DNA of 64,000 nt. Origin: Bactericera cockerelli. Its lineage: Eukaryota; Arthropoda; Insecta; Hemiptera; Triozidae. A program made the translations under genes and the position numbers. The stretch lies in the NCBI GenBank assembly GCA_024516035.1, contig CM044958.1, forward strand, positions 42,017,743 through 42,081,742, given 5' to 3'. The notes under the pieces are model-generated. The model searched no databases and had not been told where the DNA came from. It saw nothing but the letters and a program-made list of their open reading frames with translations. Shown one piece after another: positions 47,033 through 57,900 of the stretch; the first letter of the stretch is position 1, and each line of letters begins with the position of its first letter.

Positions 47033-47579
47033 ATTGACTGTCAAGGTGGGCTGCTTGCAAGGGTTTCATGTGGCTAGATGATAGTTTAGTAGAATAACTT
47101 CACTGTAACATTTATGCTTGCAGTTTGAGATAAATGAAATAATATATGATAGATGTCATGGTACAGTTGAAATTCGGTTTGTAATAATATTTACCTTTAC
47201 GTTATGAATTGTAAAGTACGAAGTCTATAAAGTATAATACTTATTTTCTGCCTGATCCATCTTTAAACTAAACTGGTTCTTTAGAATATAAATAATATAG
47301 TTGAGTTTCAAGTGTACCTTGTAATATTTACAAACCTATGAAATTATTTTTGCTCTCTTTCTAGTGTTTCACAGGTGATTGTAATTAATCGGTGATTTTT
47401 CGATATTTTCTCATATGCGCATGCAATTGAGTTAAACAATGAGCGGGAAATGGGGAATGTGATTTCTTGAAATTTAAATTTACAAAGGGCAGAATACTGG
47501 GACTCGCCATGACCCAGAAAAAAAAGTTGTTTGTTGTATTTTGGAAATGGTTGCTCGCTGATGAAATCAAATCCCATCC

Positions 47580-47804
47580 ACCAGCGTCGATGGTGCGTTC
47601 AATGCATAGGTTCTCGTAGGAACAACAAAGTTCAGCAACGTCCAGCGAGGACTTCGTGATGCTGGCATTCCGGCCCAACCCAGTCTGGGTGAGGTTAATG
47701 TGGGTAGCAGGTTTGTGAGTTACTTACGAATAGAGGGTAAAACCCCCGTCTTGATGTGGCCATGCATTTGAAAGCCACGTTAAACCCACAATTAAAAAAA
47801 AAAA
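47580..47804 (+). mobile_element. 5S-headed SINE, subfamily with GATGCTGGCATTCCGGCCC
   Basis: Diverged head (CCAGCGTCGATGGTGCGTTC, AGTTCAGCAACGTCCAGC), box C region deleted, then the shared core (CAGTCTGGGTGAGGTTAATG, GAGGGTAAAACCCCCGTC) and a tail ending CACGTTAAACCC plus poly(A). It represents an internally deleted subfamily, also seen at 41.0 and 61.8 kb. Confidence 0.8.
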
Positions 47805-48229
47805 TCCATCCTTTCTACTGTAAGCTGTTTGAATGATGACAGCTTAAGTTAAAAATTAGAATTTCAGTATTCTCATTTACTGAAATGAGAAAATGAAAAA
47901 TAAGGAACTCAACATTTTTTATATATTTACAGGTAAAGTTAAACATTTATTCACAATGGAGTGAAATTTTTCAGAGAAACCAAATCATTTGGTTTAATAA
48001 TACATACTATCAATGAAATCTGTACATAGAAAATGGGTCTTTGTCATCGTTGCCTACTTAGCAAGTAATAAATACACAAGCAAGATCACATCGCTCCTTG
48101 TGACAGGTAAAATAATTGAATAAAATGGTAAAACGATATTATATAAACACATTAAATAATTATAAGTTAAGTAGGAGGGGGAGCAAAAAAATACAAACAT
48201 GAAAAATAATAATTTATCGTTTCTATGAG

Positions 48230-48235
48230 TTTATT
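48230..48235 (-). promoter_or_regulatory. Candidate Chtop polyadenylation signal AATAAA
   Basis: TTTATT on the plus strand is AATAAA on the Chtop strand, about 250 nt beyond the satellite. If used, the 3'UTR would be about 2 kb and contain the whole array. Another AATAAA lies at 47947-47952. Choice between them is a guess. Confidence 0.35.
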
Positions 48236-48483
48236 ATATTTTTGAAAATTTTCTAGAGCTCAATGAAAATTATCGGAGGGGTAAAAGGGATCTCTGAATC
48301 TTACTGGACCGTCGTCATGTGCACTTGTCCGGGTGTCTTCTGTTACATAAGGGTTTGTAATGCATAAAACTTCAATAAAGTTCTATTCAAATGCCTTCAT
48401 TTATCTCATTGCCTAAAATTTCAAAAGAACCCCTTGTCATAATTAATTTCAACTTAGAGGATTGTTTTTCAATTAACTGGGGT

Positions 48484-50258
48484 ATTCAGACTTCTCCAGT
48501 GTCCACTGTACATATGATGAGGTTGGAAGGACCTCTACATATCTGACTTGTACGCCTCCAGATCCTTGTCCAGTGTCCACTGTACATAGGATGAGGTTGG
48601 AAGGACCTCTACATATCTGACTTGTACGCCTCCAGATCCTTGTCCAGTGTCCACTGTACATATGATGAGGTTGGAAGGACCTCTACATATCTGACTTGTA
48701 CGCCTCCAGATCCTTGTCCAGTGTACATATGATGAGGTTGGAGGGACCTCTACATATCTGACTTGTACGCCTCCAGATCCTTGTCCAGTGTCCACTGTAC
48801 ATGTGATGAGGTTGGAAGGACCTCTACATATCTGACTTGTACGCCTCCAGATCCTTGTCCAGTGTCCACTGTACATGTGATGAGGTTGGAAGGACCTCTA
48901 CATATCTGACTTGTACGCCTCCAGATCCTTGTCCAGTGTCCACTGTACATGTGATGAGGTTGGAAGGACCTCTACATATCTGACTTGTACGCCTCCAGAT
49001 CCTTGTCCAGTGTCCACTGTACATGTGATGAGGTTGGAAGGACCTCTACATATCTGACTTGTACGCCTCCAGATCCTTGTCCAGTGTCCACTGTACATGT
49101 GATGAGGTTGGAAGGACCTCTACATATCTGACTTGTACGCCTCCAGATCCTTGTCCAGTGTCCACTGTACATGTGATGAGGTTGGAGGGACCTCTACATA
49201 TCTGACTTGTACGCCTCCAGATCCTTGTCCAGTGTCCACTGTACATGTGATGAGGTTGGAAGGACCTCTACATATCTGACTTGTACGCCTCCAGATCCTT
49301 GTCCAGTGTCCACTGTACATGTGATGAGGTTGGAAGGACCTCTACATATCTGACTTGTACGCCTCCAGATCTTTGTCCAGTGTCCACTGTACATATGATG
49401 AGGTTGGAAGGACCTCTACATATCTGACTTGTACGCCTCCAGATCCTTGTCCAGTGTACATATGATGAGGTTGGAAGGACCTCTACATATCTGACTTGTA
49501 CGCCTCCAGATCCTTGTCCAGTGTCCACTGTACATGTGATGAGGTTGGAAGGACCTCTACATATCTGACTTGTACGCCTCCAGGTCCTTGTCCAGTGTCC
49601 ACTGTACATGTGATGAGGTTGGAAGGACCTCTACATATCTGACTTGTACGCCTCCAGATCCTTGTCCAGTGTACATATGATGAGGTTGGAAGGACCTCTA
49701 CATATCTGACTTGTACGCCTCCAGATCCTTGTCCAGTGTCCACTGTACATAGGATGAGGTTGGAAGGACCTCTACATATCTGACTTGTACGCCTCCAGAT
49801 CCTTGTCCAGTGTACATATGATGAGGTTGGAAGGACCTCTACATATCTGACTTGTACGCCTCCAGATCCTTGTCCAGTGTACATGTGATGAGGTTGGAAG
49901 GACCTCTACATATCTGACTTGTACGCCTCCAGATCCTTGTCCAGTGTCCACTGTACATGTGATGAGGTTGGAAGGACCTCTACATATCTGACTTGTACGC
50001 CTCCAGATCCTTGTCCAGTGTCCACTGTACATGTGATGAGGTTGGAAGGACCTCTACATATCTGACTTGTACGCCTCCAGATCTCTACATATCTGACTTG
50101 TACGCCTCCAGATCATTGACCAGTGTACATATGATGAGGTTGGAAGGACCTCTACATATCTGACTTGTACGCCTCCAGATCCTTGTCCAGTGTCCACTGT
50201 ACATGTGATGAGGTTGGAAGGACCTCTACATATCTGACTTGTACGCCTCCAGGTCCTT
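48484..50258 (-). repeat. Chtop-derived ~74-bp satellite (about 24 extra copies of the CDS 3' end plus 3'UTR)
   Basis: The unit, read on the minus strand, is the last 12 codons of Chtop (DKDLEAYKSDM), TAG and about 35 nt of 3'UTR containing AGGTCCTTCCAACC and CATCACATGTACAGTGG. The core is found at about 48537, 48611, 48685, 48752 and onward to 50152, plus the genuine gene end at 50226. Most spacings are 74 bp; at least five units are 67 bp because CCACTGT is missing, and one short partial unit lies at about 50084. Units are nearly identical. The array copies carry GATCTG where the true CDS has GACCTG, with one array unit sharing the parental form. Because 74 is not a multiple of three, the array opens a ladder of overlapping 66-113 codon frames that I regard as by-products. 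Confidence 0.95.
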
Positions 50259-50412
50259 GTCCAGGTTGAGAGGGTCAGTGGCCATGTACTGGTCCAACTG
50301 CTTGTCCAGCTCGTCCTTGCTCACAGGGGCGGCTGCGGGCTGGCCCCCCCTGCCCCCTCCTCGCCCTCTGCCTCCTCTCATGCCTCGTCGGCCGCGGGAG
50401 CCACCCCTACCT
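50226..50412 (-). CDS. Chtop: Chtop exon 8, C-terminal FOP motif and stop
   Basis: Acceptor TGCGTGTTCCAG at 50413. It encodes GRGGSRGRRGMRGGRGRGGG, then QPAAAPVSKDELDKQLDQYM, ATDPLNLDKDLEAYKSDM and TAG. The two related LDxxLxxY segments are the conserved FOP C-terminal duplication. The final 12 codons, stop and adjoining 3'UTR are the parent of the satellite that begins immediately downstream. Confidence 0.93.
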
Positions 50413-53400
50413 CTGGAACACGCAAAGTGAATCACCTATGAGACATTTGCCGTATTTTTCTTTCTAACAAAAGTTAACCAAACGGGAATAAAATGAACCA
50501 AACTGGAAGCAAGTCATTTTTCTTTTGGAAGAGGAAAAATTTCCACTTCCAAAGTTAACCAAATTGGAAGTAGAAAATTCTTGCATCCAGTTCTTTTATA
50601 GGTTAAGTCCACTGTTTATCTTTAAAAGTAACCAAACGCATTCAACCGGTGTATTCAACGCATCGACGCTGGCTTAAACGTTTTAGTAAAATGTTGAGCT
50701 TCTTTCACCCAATCAGTCCAAACATCTAGTGTCTAGGTCTAGAGTATTACCATGATGTGGTAAGTATATGAGAATGATAAGAAATAAAGTGAGCCAGTAG
50801 ACCCCAAGATAAAACTTGGGGTCGGCATTGTTCAACCTCATGGTTGAGGTTGGTTGGTTGTGGCACAAGTTTTACGGCTGAATGCCCTTCCTAACACCAA
50901 CGATTCTATTGATTCAAAGTCTTAATTAGGGGGTTTTACCGTCCATTCGCTGGGAATCTTACCATCTACCCACATTAACCTCACCCCGCCTGGGTAGGGC
51001 CTGAAACGCCAGCCTCACGTGTTCGGGGGGAACAGAATTTTGTGAAAAGTCTGCTCCGACTGGGACTCGAACTGAGGATCTCTGGACTACGGGCAGTAGT
51101 CACAACCGTTACGCAATTAAAGTAAAATCATCATCATAGGGTGGCGTCATCGTGAACGATGGTAGCCAGACAGTGGAGGAATGACTCAGCACTTCTACCA
51201 CTGTCTTTACAAGGAGGCTAATAATTGGCAAGGGCCCCCAGAATCAAGCCAAAGCTGATCTACTACCTGTTTATAGTCCCCCAGCCAGACTGCTGGTCTA
51301 CTCCCTGTTTATAGTCCCCCAGGTTGACATAATAAGGTTGATTAAAAACTCAAATCAACAGACTAAAATATTAACAAACCATTAAAATGAACGGATGAAC
51401 AAAACTCGTGCCTGCTTCTTACCTCATGCGGCGAATGCCATCTCCTCGCAGTCCTGCGTCAAACTTGCCGACCCCGCCCACCACATCTCTGATGCTGCGG
51501 GACCTGCCCCTGGCGCGGACCATGCCGCCCCTGCCACGCCCACGCGCTCCTGAAACCAACCAATCAGATGTGATTTTTAACTACAAGGAGAGTTTTAAAT
51601 AATAATATAATTATAGTAAAATTGTTGTTGTTGTAGTTAGCTGTAGCCAAGCTGGCTACAACAACATAATAAAATTGTCCTAACACATGCTTTGCATAAT
51701 TGGCCACTTAAAGTTGCCATGTTCTTAATTTTCATTTTATTAATAAGTTATTTTTTACATTTAAATTTTAATTGTGAAGATGAAAGAATTTGTTGTATAA
51801 AAAATAATCTTTTGAAAGTACTAAAAAAAATGAGGACAAGGGAAACACAAGCAAAGTTCTCAGTTCAAAAAGTGGAAGAGAATAAAATAAAATCAATTTA
51901 TTGTTTTTAAATACCTTCTTTTATTTAATTATATAATTATGTAGCTTGCTTTTATCCCATATTAGCTTATGTTGCTATTGGAGTAGGCATTGTTCAATCT
52001 CATGGTTGAGGTTGGTGGAGAACGTTTTTATGGCTGGATGCCCTTACTAACGCCGCCAGTTCTATTTGATTTTAACGTGTTGATCAGGAAGGGGGTGTTA
52101 CCCTCCTTCCTTCTTATGAATAACATAATTAATTGGTACCAACTTGTCATTCGAATTTTGCGAGGCTTGAGCTATAACCACAACTATTAGATTTTAATCA
52201 ATAATATTATCATCATCTACTTATATAAAACAAATCTTTGAAATTTGAAGAAAATTGCTTTTCCTAGAAACAACCAATGGCTATGACTGGGGACAAATTA
52301 CCTACAGTAAAAGAAAGCTGACAATATACAGTATGTACTTAATATTACAAACAAATATATAAAATGGTCTTTTTTTTGTTAATCAACAATTCAACATAAT
52401 AATAAAATTCAAAAAAATACTGCTAATTTTGTGAAATCCTGCTAGTTTTCTTGTACAGTTGAACCACTTGACCACTTACCTTCTCTGCCTCGAACTCCCC
52501 CTCCTCTCTGATACTGGATCCCGTTAGTGATGCTGTCTCTCCTAACTGGAACCAAAATATTTCATTCCTATCATTACTAAATAAATGCAAAACCTTCTTA
52601 ACCGATAAGTAGGTAGATAAGAAATAACTAATAATAATAATAGTGAGGAAATTCAACCAAGTCTCTCTCAATGATCTTTTTTTTTTCTTGGTGAAATATT
52701 TTTTTTTTTCAAAAGTCCAGTCAAGGTTTCATTTTAATAAAAAGAATGCTTCTTTTCTTTAGTTTAATCATCATGCGGAACTTTATCACCTAGGGTCTAA
52801 CACTTTTTGAACATACAATAGATTAAGAGGGATTTTTGGAGGTATTTTTTCAAGTCTATGTCGTAGTATCCTCAATTTAATGTTTTCAATCTCTTTTCCC
52901 CTTATTTAGGTCAAATCCAAGAGACATGGAAGGTGTCAAAATTTGAGGAAATTGATTTTACTGTATGCTTGAAAGTAGCCTGAACACAAAGAGTCTTGCC
53001 AATGTCAGAATGTTCTTCAAGCTTGACTGTTATATAGGAGGGGTGTATCATTAGAACAACAAGCAGAATAGCTGATCTAATTTCTTAATCCTCCGAAATA
53101 GATAGTTATCAAAATCTTCAGGAGCAACTTGGATTTTTTTCCCTTCATTATTTGATTTTTTTACATAAGGGAAAACAGATTGAAGATTTTAATTCAATTC
53201 AAGGAAAATTTCGGGAAAAATATTGCAACTTATGGAAAGAAAAACTAAACTTTAAGATTTTAGAGGTTCTAAAAAATCCTCTATGTATTGATTATGTAAT
53301 CTGTTCCCCTTATTAATAGATCATGCACAGACAGCTGTTTGTTTTTGATAATCTTTTGATTTTTCTTCAGAATACAAGTACCTAAAGATCTCTTTAGGTA

Positions 53401-54956
53401 CTTGTATTCTGAACAAAAATCAAGAGATTATCAAAACTAACAGCTGTGTGGGCTCTATGAACATCCCGTGTTTTGCAAGATTACTTTTTTCATTTCATGA
53501 GATGCGGTATTCTTTCCTGAAAAAAAAAATCTTGTATAGAGTTTAAATCCTTAAGATATTTTCTTATATAGATACAAAACAAAAATCATCTGAATATGAT
53601 AACTAGACCATAAGTTACAATACTTAGTACCTGCATAAAATACACGACATTAAAGCGTGCAAGAAAAAAAATGTTGTAGATCATCCAAGTAGTTTGTTTA
53701 TTATTATTATACAATTCTTTATTAGATACAAAATGACATTATGTACATATAAATAATAACTTTAACAGTGAAAAAATGAAAAAATAATTTATATACTAAT
53801 AAAAATGAGGAAGAATAGAAATATTGAAAACATATGTCCTAACTAAAGGCGAGTTATTGCCTATGGCAATCTCTTCCATCCAACCCTTTTATCTCAATAC
53901 TTTTTGAGATACACTGAGGGTGTGTACTGGAAACCAGAATCCCATAGAAAAGATCCCTATGGTTTGCAGCTCCCGTATTAATCATACCTCTTCCCTTGGA
54001 CTCCTCCCCCTGGCCACACTATTCAAGGATCCTGTGCTGCCCATCCTCTTCAGTCCATTACGGACACGACTTCGGCTTGTGGACCTGCTCCTGCATCACA
54101 TAATCAAACCAATTTCAATTACTTAAAAAGATATATGAGAATTATCTGTATCTTTCAATAATATAATTGAATTGAATAATATTGAAGATATTCAATAATA
54201 TCTTTCAATATCATATTATGATCCATTTAAGTCTAATAACTTGCTTTGATTTTTAATAAATCAAAGCAAGTTATTAGACTGTAAATTTTATTTACCTAAT
54301 GTAAAATTTATTTTGCATCAAATAAGAAATACAGAATTTCCCAAACTATATGTGAATTATCCAGACTAAACGTATTAGCTTCTAAAAAAAGAAAAGGAAA
54401 AAAAAGAATATTATGCATGTGTTTATTTGTACATTAGACATTAAGACACTGCTAGACTACCAAATGTGTTTGTGATTTTTTCTGTTATGTCACATCTCGA
54501 GTGAGTTGCTCAGCAATACGAGATACCAAGCATTATTTGCTTAAGTAACTCATTGTTGGCTCATAATGCTACCACTAGTTGCTATCCATACAAATAGCGA
54601 GATACTGATTTTTTCTCACATAGTATGAGGGGACCCCTGAACATTTAATATACAGAGCCAAGAACTACAACTCCACTAAGGATGAAACACAGGTCACCAG
54701 CATGCAAGCCAAGTGGGGTGACTACTGCTAGACTACTTATTCAAATGCATCCGTTTTCTCACCCCTTTCTGTACAAGTCAAGTTCTCCACAACAGAGCAA
54801 GGGAAAGATTGCCATAGGCAATAACCCCGCCCTTTAGTTAGGACATGTATATATTTTGTTTTTTTTTGTTTTTTTTTTCCTTTTTATATTATTAAATTGG
54901 TCTATTTATATATTTACCATTATTTGTCTGATATATTTCTACTACTAATAAAGAGT

Positions 54957-54991
<35 letters not shown>

Positions 54992-57900
54992 AGGGACTTA
55001 CTTCTTCCCCGCGCACCTCCCGATAGCCCCTCTTCCTCCTCGGTACGCCCTGGAGACTGATCAATGAATCTGCCCATGCGTGACCTTGACCTCGATCGAG
55101 ACCTTGACCTTCCTCTGACGATGGCTCCTCCTATACTGTTCCTCCTGGCCCCACCCCTGCCTCCAGCAAACACGTCCCCGCCATTGCGACTGCGACTTCT
55201 GCTGCGTCGGAGCACTGCTGGGCCCCCTCCCCCCCGGCGAAAGCCGCCCCTGCCTCTCCCCCCGCGCATGCGCAGGGACAGACGGTCCCGTATATTGAGG
55301 GAGGGGGAGGGGCCACCCAGCAGGCGTCCATTGCGACTCCGAGATCTAGATCGGGAGCGGGGACCGTTCTGAAAGAGAATACCAAGATAACAAGGAAATA
55401 AGTTGATAAGTTTTCTGACAAAAAAAGAAAAGTTTCAGAACCAGTACTTTAATGTTGATGTATAATGATAGTTCAAGTTCCATTGGGGATACCAGTCAAG
55501 GGGACAATACTTCTCCCATGCACGTCCTACTATGTGAACTAAACATTTATTTAAATACAACTTATAATTTTATAATACTAACACCTTAATGTTGATGTAT
55601 AATGAAAGTTCAAGTTCCATTGGGGATACCAGTCAAGGGGAAAATACTTTTCCCATGCACGTCCTACTATGTGAACTAAACATTTATTTAAATACTTATA
55701 ATTTTATAATACTAACACTCTATGTCTTGCAATAAAATGTTGTCCAATTATTGGAACAAAAGACCAATCGGCCAGGTCTATATTTATTGAGTGTGTTTCC
55801 AATAAGCAGCAATGTCGGGTATACTCACGTTAACTCTGGCTAGGGCAGCCCTCACCCTGGTCTCTGCTCCATTTGCATCTGCACTCGCTGGGACCGGATG
55901 GATGCTTGCCTCTCATCGTACCGGGACTGTCGGATCTCAGACACATGGTCTCTCTCTGACACTGAACTACGAAGCTGCGTAAAACTGTAGATGACACATA
56001 GGAGAGATAGGAAAATTTCAATACAGCCATATCAATCAGTAGCCTCATTCCTGAGTATTAAAATGCCATCATGTGCCTTGTGCTGTCATAGCACCAATTC
56101 CATAACATATAAAGATAACTTCATAATCCTCTGCAGGTCTACATAGAGGAACATGGAAGCTTTCTTGATTGGTGTAATACTTATTCTGGCACTTCTTTGA
56201 CTATTAAATCGAAGTCAACCAAAATCGGGTAGTCAAGTGTACTTGTTTTCCTCATCAGGGTACTTTCAGTAAGAATATTTTAACCTGATATGGTAAGAAA
56301 CTATGTTAAAATCTTGTAGAGTTGACCATCATGTACCAGGTACACCCAGAGCCTTGGTTATCTAAATTATTCATAAGTATATTCATTTTCAATATTATAG
56401 CCAAATCTTTAATCCTGTGTGAAAACCTTTCCTTTATTTTGGTGAATTCAACCTCAGGTACTGGATGATATTGGGAAATGAAAATTTCATGTATGCCATA
56501 TTTCTAATGCCAAGTGTGCTTACATTATGTTTTTTCATTTCCAAGGAATTTCAACGGAATTCTTTCTTTTTTTTTCCTTTAGTAAAAGCTTCATCCAGGA
56601 CATAAGAGAGATAGGATTAAGGCATCTCTCAAGTTCCCTTCCACATGAGACATAGGTATCAAAAATGATAAACTCATACAATTTCTCTTTCGATTATTGA
56701 ATGTGTTATGGGAAAATTCCTCTGAAAATTTCTAGTTTCATTTTACAGTTGGGAGAATATCACTTTAAAGCTAGGGATAAAATTTTGAACGTTAAAAGGG
56801 GTGGGAAGAATGATTCGTGTCAACATGGCTGCTTATAATGTTGTTATGATAATCTCACATCAATCCTTTATTTGACAGGGAATAAAATCTTGTTTATCCT
56901 GTCACTTCAAGAGTTCAGCCTCCAGAGAATATTTAATAAACTCTATAATCTACATGCTCATTTTTTTCCCTCTTTTTTTGTAAAAAGAAGATGGAGATTT
57001 AATATCCCCAGTTATAAAATATAAGATGTCAAGAGTCAAATCACAAACATTTCTTTTTTCTTTTTCGTAAATGTCTGATGAACTAACACATTGCTGTTTT
57101 TTTTTTGCAAGTTGTTGTATTTCAAGCTTTTATGATGCAACAATGTTATTGATGTGTGAATGTGTGATAATGAACACTTAGACAGTAAGTTGTCATTTTT
57201 TCACGTTGTAGCACATCATATGAGAATGCAGAATTATATTGCTCATCTATATTGACATCAGGACTTCATGATAAATAATTCTTTGACATCATGATTATAA
57301 TTTTTCATTAAAGCACTTATGACTCATGACAGTCCATTTTCAAATTTTTCTTCTAAAGCAGGCAATTATCATTAATTCTTTCTTTTGGATGGGCAGTGAC
57401 AGTTTTACACATATTTTCTGAAATTCTTCTTATAATCCAATTTATAGTTTCCACCTTAAACAAATATAATGTTTTTCATTGTTTTTGTTTTTTACTCTTT
57501 GGCTAAATCTGAATGATACTTTTGATATCAGCATCCATTAGTGTTTTGATTTCTCACAAAACATGTCAAATTACATTTCTTCTACAAAAATTAATTTAGC
57601 ACAGTTCTATGTTCATTTAAAATATCTTTGTAGGGTCTATTTGAATTCAACATTCAACTTTTATATCATAAGTAACAATGTGACAATGTTAATTGTAGAG
57701 TTTAATGTCAGATTTGTTGAATTCAGTAAATTTCTTTCTATAGATGTAAGGCTGTAGTGTAGATACAAGGCTCTAGGTTGATACCACAGCTGATGCATGA
57801 TTTTTCCAAGATGAAAAAAAAACTCGACTTTTGACTGGAGTGACAGGAAGTGACGCAATATAAGCAAGATTTTATATACTGCTGAGTTCTTAGTATTTGG

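Noticed and set aside
48473..50032. Eleven or more overlapping 60-130 codon ORFs as separate proteins
   Set aside because: They are frame-rotated readings of the Chtop-derived 74-bp satellite and repeat the same sequence.
48484..50258. CRISPR-like array
   Set aside because: Units are contiguous near-identical 74-bp repeats with no variable spacers, in a eukaryotic gene's 3' end.
52423..52671. 82-codon minus-strand ORF covering exon 6
   Set aside because: Uses the frame of exon 6 that does not connect to exon 7; the extra sequence is intron.
55064..55372. 102-codon plus-strand proline/leucine-rich ORF
   Set aside because: Antisense shadow of the RGG-coding Chtop exon 4.
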